Program-made: the position numbers and the translations under genes
IMG/VR virus record: IMGVR_UViG_3300017726_000116
Coordinates: 1-20,295 of that record
Length of the DNA: 20,295 nt
DNA from: a virus
Reading direction: 5' to 3' (one strand)
The notes under the pieces: model-generated
Databases searched by the model: none
Told to the model about the DNA's origin: nothing
The model's input: only the letters and a program-made list of their open reading frames with translations
Shown here: positions 1 through 7,154 of the stretch, piece after piece
Position numbering within the stretch: the stretch's first letter is position 1
Layout of the letters: every line of letters starts with the position of its first letter

Positions 1-915
1 ATACACAGTATGATCACGATCGTTGTTGTAACTGGGCTCCATGCCCTCGATCTCGTCAATCTGCTCTTCGATCTCGTCACGACTGAGGTTGTAACTGCCA
101 CCTGTAAGCTCGACGTCCCGGTAAAATCCGCTTAGCTGTGACTTGCGAATCTCGTTCTTCGACATCTGCAATACATGAGTGACACGTTCTGCCGTGAAGA
201 TATCTGTGGCCTCGTAGGGCACGACTAAGTCTTGAGGCTGAATGAATTTACTCATCGCCTTATTTTGAGCTGAGTCGTAGTACACCTTCTTGAAAGCAGA
301 CCCTGCCAGCGGCAGGTAGAACAACATCATGTCTAGCTCGGGATCAAACTCCTGCATCACATTAAGAATGTAGAAGTTCATGAATTCTTCGACCCGCGAA
401 GCTTGCGCTTCTACCTCGGGAGATCGTGCACCGACAATCTCTGCCTTAACAGGGCCTTTGGCAGGCAAAAGCTCTTTGTACGCCTGTGCCTGAAACTGTG
501 TAACAGCCTCCGCCAGAATGGGGTGAATGACGCCAGTAGATCCTTGGAAGGGCGAGCTTCTCGCCTCGTCAAACTTCATGCCGAGGTACTTCAGTCCGTC
601 AACATACGTCTTTTCCCACTCTGCGCGAGACTCTTTGTCTGCTTCAATAGAGCCCAATACATCCTTGGCTAAACGCATCAAATCGCTATCAACAAGGAAT
701 TCAGCAAGGTTTGAGTCGAAGGCGATGCCTGTTTCCATTTCTACAGGTGCATCAATCTCGTCATCTACAAGAATATCTTCTTCCGTAACCAAGATTTCTG
801 CCGCAGAACGGATTTGATCGGCACGACTTGGCTCAGGCGTCACCTCAACGGCATTGCCAAAAGGTATTACGTCGGGATCGTCTTGTGTGCCTAACTCTCG
901 CTTTTCAATAGCCAT
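1..915 (-). CDS. Phage portal protein (P22-like), C-terminus cut by window edge
   Basis: The frame is open from ATG at 913-915 to base 1, giving the N-terminal 305 residues. It starts MAIEKRELGTQDDPDVIPFG and has an acidic first 70 residues. Then come segments such as KYLGMKFDEARSSPFQGSTG and GVIHPILAEAVTQFQAQAYK, which match the pattern I know from P22-like portals of aquatic podoviruses. Residues near 190-215 (MMLFYLPLAGSAFKKVYYD) and the following QPQDLVVPYEA also fit that family. Portal rings sit at one capsid vertex, carry the terminase motor and form the DNA channel. The start codon overlaps the terL stop in TAATG, so the two are probably translationally coupled. The terL-portal order is standard for tailed phages. 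The assignment is by recognition and context; the missing C-terminus lies to the left of the window. Confidence 0.85.
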   Translation of the reverse strand, partial: MAIEKRELGTQDDPDVIPFGNAVEVTPEPSRADQIRSAAEILVTEEDILVDDEIDAPVEMETGIAFDSNLAEFLVDSDLMRLAKDVLGSIEADKESRAEWEKTYVDGLKYLGMKFDEARSSPFQGSTGVIHPILAEAVTQFQAQAYKELLPAKGPVKAEIVGARSPEVEAQASRVEEFMNFYILNVMQEFDPELDMMLFYLPLAGSAFKKVYYDSAQNKAMSKFIQPQDLVVPYEATDIFTAERVTHVLQMSKNEIRKSQLSGFYRDVELTGGSYNLSRDEIEEQIDEIEGMEPSYNNDRDHTVY

Positions 916-2399
916 TAATAATATACCTTTCTGTCACGCCTCATGGGGTGCATTTCATTGACGTGGTCATTCTCTAATGACAGGAAACCGCCCTGTCGAA
1001 ACCGCATCAATGCCATTGTCGCCGAGTCACAATAGTCGTCGTGCTCTCCGTAGGGGAAGGAAGCCATTTCTTCAATCACCTCTTCGGCAAATTGTTGTTC
1101 AGGTGCCCATACCATACCAGACTCGAATATGGGAGCCACAGAATTCATTCTGGCAATCTTATCCTGACCTCGGCTTGGCGTATAGGCTGTAACCGGAATG
1201 CCCATACGGCGAAGTTCTTGCGTTAAAGGGGTGCCTGACGCTTTAGCCTCAATTAGGACGCAGTCTGGCTCCCAGTATTTGTATTCATCCCAAGCCAGCT
1301 TTTTAAGCTCAGGAAAGTCCATCCTGACCCGTTTTGCATCCAATAAGATGATTTGGTCAGGGTCTCCGTCTTGCGGCTTAAACACCGCCCACGTAGTAAT
1401 CGCCGAATAGTCAGCGGTTTCTTTCTTGGAAAACGCCGTATCGTAGCTTTGTATTACGTAGTCATACTGCGGAATGTGGTCTTGCTCCCACATATTCCAC
1501 CACTCGCGCTTGACGATAGAGCCCTCTTCTGCGGTCGGGTTCTGCATCCACTGCGCGTTCCACTTGGCCACTGGCAGTGATGCCTTCACCGAGAGCAGTT
1601 CTTCTTTCTTCCAATACTCTGGCCAAAGCGGCTCGTCAGACTCCGGCATGATCGCAGGAAATTCAATGACCTCCCATTGGTCTGCGTGATCGTCTCCCTG
1701 CCTTTTCAGGACCTTACCCACAAGGTCTTTGGTCGACCATCGTGTCATGACGATTACGATGATGCCTCCCGGCTGTAAACGCTGACGAGGACCAGACGTA
1801 TACCACTCATAGACCGAATCCATAGCAGTAGGGCTCAAGGCATCTTGCTCAGACACTGGGTCATCAATAATGAGTAGGTCCGCACCGCGTCCTGTAATCG
1901 CACCACCTACACCAGCGTAGAATGATTCACCGCCTTGGTTTGTGGTCCATCTACCTGCTGACTTGTTATCAGCCTGTAGCTTCAGTTGCGGAAAAACTTC
2001 TTTATATTCATCAGAGTCGATAATGTTACGAACACGACGGCCAAAGCGCACCGCCAGTTCTGCGGTGTGCGTCGTCTGAATGATCTTAAGATTGCCGCGC
2101 AAGCCCATCATCCATGCGGGAAAAAAGGTGGAGGCAAACTCGGATTTGGTGTGTCGCGGAGGCAGGCATACAATCAATCGCTTAAGCTTGCCCTCGGCGA
2201 TCTTATTAAACTTGTCTCCGATAATCTTGTGGTGCCGACCCTCTACAAAATCAGGCCACTGGCTCTTGATGAAGCTAATAAAATCGTGCTGACAACTATC
2301 CTGCTTTTCTAGCCGCTTATACCGGTCTAGGAGCGCTAACGCCTCCTGTTGCTCTTGTCTGCTTAGAACATCGAAGTCCTTGAGAAGCGCGTTCGTCAT
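915..2399 (-). CDS. terL: Terminase large subunit (packaging ATPase and nuclease)
   Basis: The 494-residue product has the expected two-domain layout. The ATPase half carries a Walker A-like PPRHTKS at about residues 80-86 and a Walker B strand LLIIDD at 175-180. A TTHTAELAVRFGRRVR segment at 109-124 and a motif III-like VMTRW near 217-221 follow. The RNase H-like nuclease half shows candidate metal-binding acids: D320 in QSYDTAFS, E384 in VLIEAKASG, and the D454-D458 cluster in GEHDDYCDS. TerL docks on the portal, pumps DNA into the prohead and cuts the concatemer. The upstream start context is weak (CTGAG). The gene begins 5 bp after the lysozyme stop and ends in TAATG shared with portal. 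It lies about 16 kb from the small subunit gene. Confidence 0.95.
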   Translation of the reverse strand: MTNALLKDFDVLSRQEQQEALALLDRYKRLEKQDSCQHDFISFIKSQWPDFVEGRHHKIIGDKFNKIAEGKLKRLIVCLPPRHTKSEFASTFFPAWMMGLRGNLKIIQTTHTAELAVRFGRRVRNIIDSDEYKEVFPQLKLQADNKSAGRWTTNQGGESFYAGVGGAITGRGADLLIIDDPVSEQDALSPTAMDSVYEWYTSGPRQRLQPGGIIVIVMTRWSTKDLVGKVLKRQGDDHADQWEVIEFPAIMPESDEPLWPEYWKKEELLSVKASLPVAKWNAQWMQNPTAEEGSIVKREWWNMWEQDHIPQYDYVIQSYDTAFSKKETADYSAITTWAVFKPQDGDPDQIILLDAKRVRMDFPELKKLAWDEYKYWEPDCVLIEAKASGTPLTQELRRMGIPVTAYTPSRGQDKIARMNSVAPIFESGMVWAPEQQFAEEVIEEMASFPYGEHDDYCDSATMALMRFRQGGFLSLENDHVNEMHPMRRDRKVYY

Positions 2400-2404
2400 G
2401 TAAT

Positions 2405-2827
2405 TTACTCAGGGTAGCGGCCTGTGCGAATTATTTCGCAGACCTCGTCTGCCCGTGATCCTACCTGCTTAGCCCAGCGAGAGTCGTAAAACTCATCGCC
2501 AGCCTTTTCGTAGTCGCCAGTGGCCATTGCGGCCATAGCGTTTTTAAACCCCATAAGTCGAGTCAAGCCGAGGTTGAAGCACAGGTTTACGATAGCGTCT
2601 TGACGAACTGAATCTAAGTCCATGAACCAAGACAGTGCGATCAATTCCTGCTTGCACCTTTTGATGTCGTTTTCCAGCAGATAATCTATTTCATCATCTG
2701 ACAACCCTAAGCCGTTGTTTTCGCTTATGTTTCTGCCTACGCCAATTGTTTCAAAACCGGCCGGGCACAGGTAACAGAACTTTTTGACGCCTTCATGGCG
2801 CTTTAATTGTGCAACGAGCTTGCTCAT
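2405..2827 (-). CDS. Phage lysozyme (GH24 muramidase, endolysin)
   Basis: The 140-residue product matches the T4-lysozyme family in length and in its N-terminal catalytic block. HEG places the acid at E12, YLC places Cys at 21 where T4 has Asp20, and TIGVGRN places Thr at 27; spacing E-8-C-5-T equals that of T4. Asp/Cys variation at the middle position is known in this family. DAIVNLCFNLGL (about 77-88) and FYDSRWAKQVGSRADE (about 113-128) fit the C-terminal lobe. There is no signal peptide or N-terminal membrane anchor, so release to the peptidoglycan should depend on the holin encoded upstream. The start is supported by GGAGATAGGTT before ATG. terL follows after 5 bp. Confidence 0.93.
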   Translation of the reverse strand: MSKLVAQLKRHEGVKKFCYLCPAGFETIGVGRNISENNGLGLSDDEIDYLLENDIKRCKQELIALSWFMDLDSVRQDAIVNLCFNLGLTRLMGFKNAMAAMATGDYEKAGDEFYDSRWAKQVGSRADEVCEIIRTGRYPE

Positions 2828-2864
2828 AACCTATCTCCAATCACAAGGCTAAACTTCAAGACCC

Positions 2865-3848
2865 TTAGTTTCTCTGCTGGACACTCCTGCTTGCGCGCGC
2901 CCTGTCGAGACCTCGCTCTTGCATGAGATACGCAATAGCATCGTCTCGATTAGTAAAGCGAGGAACATCAAGGCGATTTTGATTAACGCCCTGCGTCACG
3001 GTAAACATAGGCCCACCACCCATATTGACTAAGCGGTCGTAAGCAACGGCAAGATTGTTAGGATCAGCACCGGGGGCATTGAGCCCTCTGAGTGCCGCCA
3101 TGGCTTCATCAAGATCGCGGAATCTAACATTTTCAAATCCACGCCCCTCAAGTCCAAAGCCGCCTTCTACATCGCGTCCTGAGTAACGATCAATCAAGCC
3201 CTGCTTGCGCGCCTTAAATTCTTCGACTCGTCGCCTGTTTTCCTCAAACCTACGAAGGCCTTCAAGTCGACGCTCTTCAATCGCGCGTCTTTCTTCGGCC
3301 GTTAATTGTGGTGCTCGTGTTTGACCTGCACCTACAAATTGCACCGCGTCAGGATCTTCTAATTCGTTACGTGCATAATCTAGTGCTTCCTGCCGTGTGC
3401 CAAATGATTGATCACCAGCAAAAAAGGTGGGTTGATCTACAGGTTGACCTGCGGCAGAAATACTCGCGATTCCTCCTTGAGGACCCGGAGGCATTTGTCC
3501 GGTGTATTGGCCTGTTCGCTCATCAAATCCCGGTGTTCCGCCTGCATACACCGTATCATTAGTGTCTTTTTGAGGGGCTTGGCTTTGCATAAATTGTGAG
3601 TACATTGGCGCCGGTGGCGGAGCCATACCAAACGCCGGTTGTTGCATCCCCCCTCTCTGCGCGCTAAACAGGTCTATGTCAGAAAAGGGACTAGAAAAAT
3701 CTGCGTAAGGGTTTTCATAGCTCGCGTAGGGGTTTTCATAGCTCGCGTAGGGATCTTGATATGGCTGTGGCTCAGGAGGCTGATACGATCGCTCTGATCC
3801 GCCAAATAGATCAATAGAGTTATAAGGGTTGAAATCAAAATAGTTCAT
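2865..3848 (-). CDS. Hypothetical Pro/Gln/Tyr-rich phage protein with short tandem repeats
   Basis: I do not recognise this 327-residue protein. The N-terminal 110 residues are low complexity, rich in P, Q, Y, S and M, with a repeated NPYASYE unit near residues 33-47 that matches a 21-bp DNA repeat. Residues about 175-215 are highly charged and probably helical (ERRAIEERRLEGLRRFEENR). Two similar segments, FGTRQEALDYARNEL and FTNRDDAIAYLMQERGLDRA, may be related small modules. There is no signal peptide or membrane segment. The start is supported by AGGAGTAGACC before ATG, and the SD overlaps the TAG stop of the holin gene. The position between holin and lysozyme would suit a virion-associated or assembly protein, but no function is shown. 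Confidence 0.8.
   Translation of the reverse strand: MNYFDFNPYNSIDLFGGSERSYQPPEPQPYQDPYASYENPYASYENPYADFSSPFSDIDLFSAQRGGMQQPAFGMAPPPAPMYSQFMQSQAPQKDTNDTVYAGGTPGFDERTGQYTGQMPPGPQGGIASISAAGQPVDQPTFFAGDQSFGTRQEALDYARNELEDPDAVQFVGAGQTRAPQLTAEERRAIEERRLEGLRRFEENRRRVEEFKARKQGLIDRYSGRDVEGGFGLEGRGFENVRFRDLDEAMAALRGLNAPGADPNNLAVAYDRLVNMGGGPMFTVTQGVNQNRLDVPRFTNRDDAIAYLMQERGLDRARASRSVQQRN
3703..3752 (-). repeat. 21-bp tandem repeat inside the Pro/Gln/Tyr-rich gene
   Basis: Two exact copies of a 21-bp unit beginning GGGTTTTCATAGCTCGCG (plus strand) start at 3709 and 3730, with partial units on either side. The period is a multiple of three, so copy number can change without a frameshift. Each unit encodes one NPYASYE-type heptad. 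Confidence 0.8.
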
Positions 3849-3851
3849 GGT

Positions 3852-4325
3852 CTACTCCTGCTTTTGAGACGCACCAAAGTAAAAACTTACCACGGCAGAA
3901 ACTAAGCCGCCAAGATATCCAAGGATCAGGTTGATTAGCTCCATGGAGGTGGAGCCGGGAGGCTCGACAACAATAAATGCACAGAAGGAGCAGAAGAAAA
4001 TGACCATAATCAAACCAATGGTCCGGGCTGTCCAATCTGTTGAGAAGTTAGATCGAGCGTCCTGTATATCCTTTGTTTCTAAAGCAAAGACATCAACCTC
4101 TAACTCTTTCATGCGCGCTTCAAAATTTAGCTCTGCTTTTTTGATTTCTGCAAGCTGATCAGGCGTGGCCTGCGCCAGAGCCCTCTCAATCTTTGCAGGA
4201 GCAGGATCACAGCCTAAGACGTCCGCCAGCATAGATGCGGCCGCACCGCCCACAGGGCCTCCTAGAGCGGCTCCTAGCGTGGGTGCCAGCGAGCCTACCA
4301 ATCCTTTAACTTTGTCAAAGTTCAT
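3852..4325 (-). CDS. Holin, 3TM / gene-transfer-agent release type
   Basis: The 157-residue product has a Gly/Ala-rich hydrophobic N-terminus (residues 7-38, VKGLVGSLAPTLGAALGGPV onward). A charged helical middle follows (about 45-92), with ATPDQLAEIKKAELNFEARM. Two membrane spans end the protein, near 103-120 (IGLIMVIFFCSFCAFIVV) and 130-151 (INLILGYLGGLVSAVVSFYF). This order is typical of the 3TM holin family described for gene-transfer-agent release. Such proteins open the inner membrane to let the endolysin out, fitting the lysozyme gene nearby. The start is preceded by GGAG at 9 nt and shares an ATGA overlap with the stop of the upstream 61-residue gene. Holin timing is not testable from sequence. 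Confidence 0.82.
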   Translation of the reverse strand: MNFDKVKGLVGSLAPTLGAALGGPVGGAAASMLADVLGCDPAPAKIERALAQATPDQLAEIKKAELNFEARMKELEVDVFALETKDIQDARSNFSTDWTARTIGLIMVIFFCSFCAFIVVEPPGSTSMELINLILGYLGGLVSAVVSFYFGASQKQE

Positions 4326-4507
4326 CGAAAATACTCCACGAATACCAATGAGCCTAAAATAAACGGATAGATAGCAAGCAACATACGCTCCTGTCGCTTA
4401 AACTGCTCTGCGCCTGAGTCAAGTCGCGTTTCGATGGCTTTCATGCGCAGTGCGCACTCACGCTCGTGCATTTCAATTTTTACCAAGGCTTCTTCTGCTT
4501 TATCCAT
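4322..4507 (-). CDS. Small coiled-coil protein with C-terminal membrane segment (XhlA-like topology)
   Basis: The 61-residue product has a charged helical N-terminal part (MDKAEEALVKIEMHERECAL to about residue 40) and a single hydrophobic stretch at the C-terminus (MLLAIYPFILGSLVFVEYF, 42-60). This is the layout of XhlA-type accessory proteins found beside holins, but I see no decisive sequence signature, so the match is topological only. AGGTGG at 6 nt supports the ATG. The start overlaps the previous stop in TAATG and the end overlaps the holin start in ATGA, so the three genes look translationally coupled. A role in membrane disruption with the holin is an inference. Confidence 0.72.
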   Translation of the reverse strand: MDKAEEALVKIEMHERECALRMKAIETRLDSGAEQFKRQERMLLAIYPFILGSLVFVEYFR

Positions 4508-5040
4508 TAGTTACCACCTAGTGGGTTTGTCGCATCTATTGCCATCCATAAATCGTCCATGTCTCTCTCAAATCGAGACAGGCGCTCGTCAATGGTTGAC
4601 AGTGCATCTAATTTACCAGAAACACGTAGCTCTGTTTCAGATGATGTTTTTTCAACCGAGCTAATCCGGTCACGCAAATCCAGTAGTTCAGACTGCGCCT
4701 CCATAATCTGTACAAGGTTAGCGCCTAATTCCGCCAACTTGCCTTGCAGGTTCTCCACATCGGCCGCTGTCATGGCCTGTTCCATAGTCGACAGCTTAAC
4801 ATCCATAGCCTGCAAGCGCTGAGCATTTGATTCACGGAGGTCATCAAACCGTGAAGCGAGCGCTTCAGCCTGTGCGGTGGCGGCTATGACTGCTTCAGAC
4901 TGCTCGTTAAGTTGCGCAAAGAACTGAGACGCCGCCCAGATTCCGCCCCCGATTGTTGAGCCAAAAGTGAGCACAATAGCGATCCAAACGCCCTTGATGG
5001 ACGTCCCGCCGACATTAACTTCTAAATCTTCAAGGGCCAC
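4507..5040 (-). CDS. Membrane-anchored coiled-coil protein, possible lysis accessory
   Basis: The 177-residue product starts at GTG (5040), with AGGAG 10 nt upstream. After a short polar start (MALEDLEVNVGGTSIKG) there is one membrane span at about 17-41 (VWIAIVLTFGSTIGGGIWAA). A long region of about 120 residues follows with heptad-like spacing of L, I, V and A among charged residues, predicted to be a coiled coil. An N-terminal anchor followed by an extended helix resembles inner-membrane spanins. However, no lipobox-bearing outer partner is visible, so that is only a suggestion. It overlaps the previous gene by 11 bp and the next by the A of TAATG. It is specific to the lysis neighbourhood, with no recognised family signature. 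Confidence 0.78.
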   Translation of the reverse strand: MALEDLEVNVGGTSIKGVWIAIVLTFGSTIGGGIWAASQFFAQLNEQSEAVIAATAQAEALASRFDDLRESNAQRLQAMDVKLSTMEQAMTAADVENLQGKLAELGANLVQIMEAQSELLDLRDRISSVEKTSSETELRVSGKLDALSTIDERLSRFERDMDDLWMAIDATNPLGGN

Positions 5041-5866
5041 CGCTTAGACACTCCTCTTGATTCTCCGCGAACCAACAACCACCTTCCGGGCTTGTAGTCC
5101 AAAATTCCTCTGTTTCTGCCCGAGTAAGCACATCCTGCGCCTCAACAAAGTAATTGCTTACTTGTAGGCCCTGTATTGTCGCACCATCATCGAACGAAAC
5201 CCAAACAGCCGTTGTATCTAAATCAAAAAATATAGAGGCGGCTTCCTCAAACGTCACGTTGTACTCTCTAGCCATATTGTCCGCTTGATCAAGCAAGTTT
5301 TCATCGTTAGCGACCGCCATATACGCCGCCGCCACCTGAATAGCAGATTCGGTGTTTGATAAAGCCGTGTTGTACGTCTCGATATCTTCGTCTTGAAGCA
5401 CCACATCGTTGGCGCCCATGAACTCTTGCAGGGCCATTGCTTCGCGCTCGTCGGCCGCTGTCTGCGCGTCCTGAGCCATCTCGTTGACCGTAGCAACCAT
5501 AATAATCTGCTGTGCCGCATCGACGTAGGCGTCAATCATTTCTGACACCTCATCCATGGCTTGATCGGCTTGGTCTTGGAAGTATTGATCTGCGCCGGGG
5601 TCGTAACTGTAGGTGGCCGCTTGCACTGCGGCGACAGCGGCGTTGTAGGCGTCTTGCTGTTCTTTGGATATGTAGCCGTTTTCGGCCATAGCTGGTGCGA
5701 TGAAGCCTTCACCCGCGTAGGCGGCCCCACCAGCAATTGTCTTGATGCCATAAGCAAAGGTGTCACGAATGCTCTGGCTCGTGTTCACTAAATCGTCAAT
5801 TTCGGTCGCGCTTAGTGGAGCGGAAGCGATCACTAAGAGAGCCGCCGTCAGACTCTTGCTCGCCAT
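5030..5866 (-). CDS. Exported hypothetical protein (signal peptide)
   Basis: I do not recognise the family. From ATG at 5866 the 278-residue protein opens with a classical signal peptide (MASKSLTAALLVIASAPLSA, then TEIDDL), with a likely cleavage after LSA. The mature part is acidic, rich in A, D, E, Q and M and mostly helical. It ends in a short Cys-containing tail (GGCWFAENQEECLSGGP). GGGGGTGG 8 nt upstream favours this ATG; GTG at 5878 and ATG at 5872 are in frame and possible. The N-terminus overlaps the end of the upstream exported-protein gene by 71 bp in another frame. Periplasmic location is inferred. Its place between another exported protein and the coiled-coil membrane protein suggests an envelope or lysis role. 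Confidence 0.75.
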   Translation of the reverse strand: MASKSLTAALLVIASAPLSATEIDDLVNTSQSIRDTFAYGIKTIAGGAAYAGEGFIAPAMAENGYISKEQQDAYNAAVAAVQAATYSYDPGADQYFQDQADQAMDEVSEMIDAYVDAAQQIIMVATVNEMAQDAQTAADEREAMALQEFMGANDVVLQDEDIETYNTALSNTESAIQVAAAYMAVANDENLLDQADNMAREYNVTFEEAASIFFDLDTTAVWVSFDDGATIQGLQVSNYFVEAQDVLTRAETEEFWTTSPEGGCWFAENQEECLSGGP

Positions 5867-6494
5867 TGTCATCACCACCCCCAGCTAACAGCGCGTCGTA
5901 GAATGCCTTATCTTCCAAATAGTCTGGAATCCACAGTTCTGGATTCTTTTTAATCGCCAGTAGTGCGTTTTTACCCACTACGAGACGCCCTGCGCGGATT
6001 ATAGGACATGGAGTTGCACTCATGAACATAGCCCGCCACACCATAGCATTCTGGCACATGAGCGACACGCTGGCGACCTTCATTCCCATGTTTGACAACG
6101 TAATGGCATTCAAACGGCGATTGCATTCCTCATCCTGCCGATAAAGGCCGGACGATACACCAAAGCCAACAAGCTGTACGCCGCCAGACAAAGACTTTAG
6201 GCATGATTGCTGTCCCGTGCTCATCAAACTAGGCGCTACAGCCGTGTTTGCAGGCATCTGTCGACCAGATCCTGCTCCATTGTACGTTTTATTGACGTTG
6301 TTGTTATTCGAGTTTGACGTATTTAAGTCGCCTTCGATATTGGTGTCGTCACCGTCAAAATCAGGCTCGTATTCTCCATCGTCCCGTGTGGGAGGCGGAT
6401 CTTCTTCTGGCGCTGGGTCGATATCCTGCCCGAAGGCAGGACTATAAAGACTAATTGACAGCAGTATCAGTAGGCACTTCGTCGTAGTCCTCAT
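5796..6494 (-). CDS. Exported Cys-containing conserved phage protein
   Basis: The start chosen is ATG 6494, because it begins a signal peptide (MRTTTKCLLILLSISLYSPA, then FGQD) and has GAGGAAA upstream; an upstream in-frame start at 6560 would bury that signal. The mature part of about 210 residues has an acidic Pro/Asp-rich stretch, then an Asn-rich linker (TSNSNNNNVNKTYNGAG). A conserved-looking core follows: AVAPSLMSTGQQSCLKSLSG, GVQLVGFGVSSGLY, DEECNRRLNA, SLMCQNAMVW and TPCP. Five cysteines in the mature part may form disulfides in the periplasm. I associate this core with small exported proteins near tail and lysis genes of aquatic phages, without known function. Both ends overlap neighbours (44 bp upstream, 71 bp downstream). 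Confidence 0.75.
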   Translation of the reverse strand: MRTTTKCLLILLSISLYSPAFGQDIDPAPEEDPPPTRDDGEYEPDFDGDDTNIEGDLNTSNSNNNNVNKTYNGAGSGRQMPANTAVAPSLMSTGQQSCLKSLSGGVQLVGFGVSSGLYRQDEECNRRLNAITLSNMGMKVASVSLMCQNAMVWRAMFMSATPCPIIRAGRLVVGKNALLAIKKNPELWIPDYLEDKAFYDALLAGGGDDNGEQESDGGSLSDRFRSTKRDRN

Positions 6495-6708
6495 CGACAA
6501 TTTCCTCAGCTCCCTCCAAAGACTGAGCCAACAGGTTGACGAAAGCCTCGCGGCCGACAACCAATTGGTCTACGTTGAACCGCGCGCTCGCAAGCTTACG
6601 ATCAAGATCATTGATGTGATTGATTAAAACTTGCTGTTGATCGCCAAGATCTTCAACGAAGTATTCTTTATCATTCACGGTGATTGGGGTCTTTTCATTT
6701 TTTCCCAT
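6451..6708 (-). CDS. DUF6447-like small phage protein
   Basis: The 85-residue protein begins with a short beta hairpin-like stretch (TPITVNDKEYFVEDLGDQQQ). A helical region rich in charged residues follows (LINHINDLDRKLASARFNVD then QLVVGREAFVNLLAQSLEG), and it ends in an acidic tail. The VNDKEYFVEDL...VLINHINDLDRKL pattern fits the small family I know as DUF6447, common in cyanophages and related viruses and of unknown function. AGGAG lies 8 nt before ATG. The 3' end overlaps the start of the exported protein by 44 bp in another frame, so the SD and signal peptide of that gene lie within this one. No signal peptide or membrane segment is seen. Confidence 0.78.
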   Translation of the reverse strand: MGKNEKTPITVNDKEYFVEDLGDQQQVLINHINDLDRKLASARFNVDQLVVGREAFVNLLAQSLEGAEEIVDEDYDEVPTDTAVN

Positions 6709-6733
6709 CGTCGCTACTCCTAGTTGTGGTTGG

Positions 6734-6901
6734 TTAGTGTTTGGCCTTCCCGATGTTAATCGCCATAATGTCGATGAACTTATACAGTTTGGCCAGCCAT
6801 GCGTCGTCTTGAGGCGTAGGCGTTACCGCCGCAATTATCGAGCATACAGTTACGACCATAGGGGCAATGGCCGCTAGGTCAGATATTAGTTGCAGAATCA
6901 T
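6734..6901 (-). CDS. 55-residue small membrane-like phage protein
   Basis: This short gene fills the gap between its neighbours. Its product begins MILQLISDLAAIAPMVVTVC and continues SIIAAVTPTPQDDAWLAKLY, ending in KFIDIMAINIGKAKH. The first 26 residues are hydrophobic and could span a membrane. TPTPQDD followed by LYKFIDIMAINIGKAK is a pattern I recall from very small conserved proteins in phages and prophages, function unknown. The start overlaps the upstream stop in ATGA, with only a weak SD, so translation probably depends on the upstream gene. The start, stop and frame are clear from the sequence; the resemblance is from memory. Confidence 0.72.
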   Translation of the reverse strand: MILQLISDLAAIAPMVVTVCSIIAAVTPTPQDDAWLAKLYKFIDIMAINIGKAKH

Positions 6902-7143
6902 GCTGTGTAGCCTTGGCCTGCGCTAATAGCGGCATTGGCGTCACTCATGTCCTCGCCATCCCAATCGTCCTTGGCGACCATAATCTCAAGGTGTGCCACG
7001 TTACGGTCACAGCAGTCTTGTCGCTCGTCGGCTTCCCACTCGTCGTGGTCGCCAGCAACAATGGCGTTAATAAGGTCTACGCTATGTCCCATAGCAGTAA
7101 AGTCTTGTGTGCGCTCTTCAGCGGTTCTTGCTTCGTCAGTCAT
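6898..7143 (-). CDS. Small acidic hypothetical protein after the fibre gene
   Basis: The 81-residue, strongly acidic protein (MTDEARTAEERTQDFTAMGH, later RNVAHLEIMVAKDDWDGEDM) has no membrane or signal segment. It looks helical. AAGGAG at 7 nt supports ATG 7143; that SD overlaps the stop region of the fibre gene, 11 bp upstream. Similar small proteins with an HLEIMVAK core follow tail-fibre genes in some aquatic phages, from my recollection. A fibre chaperone or assembly role would fit the position but is not shown. It ends in an ATGA overlap with the 55-residue gene. Confidence 0.75.
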   Translation of the reverse strand: MTDEARTAEERTQDFTAMGHSVDLINAIVAGDHDEWEADERQDCCDRNVAHLEIMVAKDDWDGEDMSDANAAISAGQGYTA

Positions 7144-7154
7144 GGATTAACTCC

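Noticed and set aside
5254-5766. Alternative minus-strand frames inside the exported-protein gene
   Set aside because: Arg/Thr/Pro-rich products lacking SD. The main frame has a clear signal peptide and fits the chain of overlaps.
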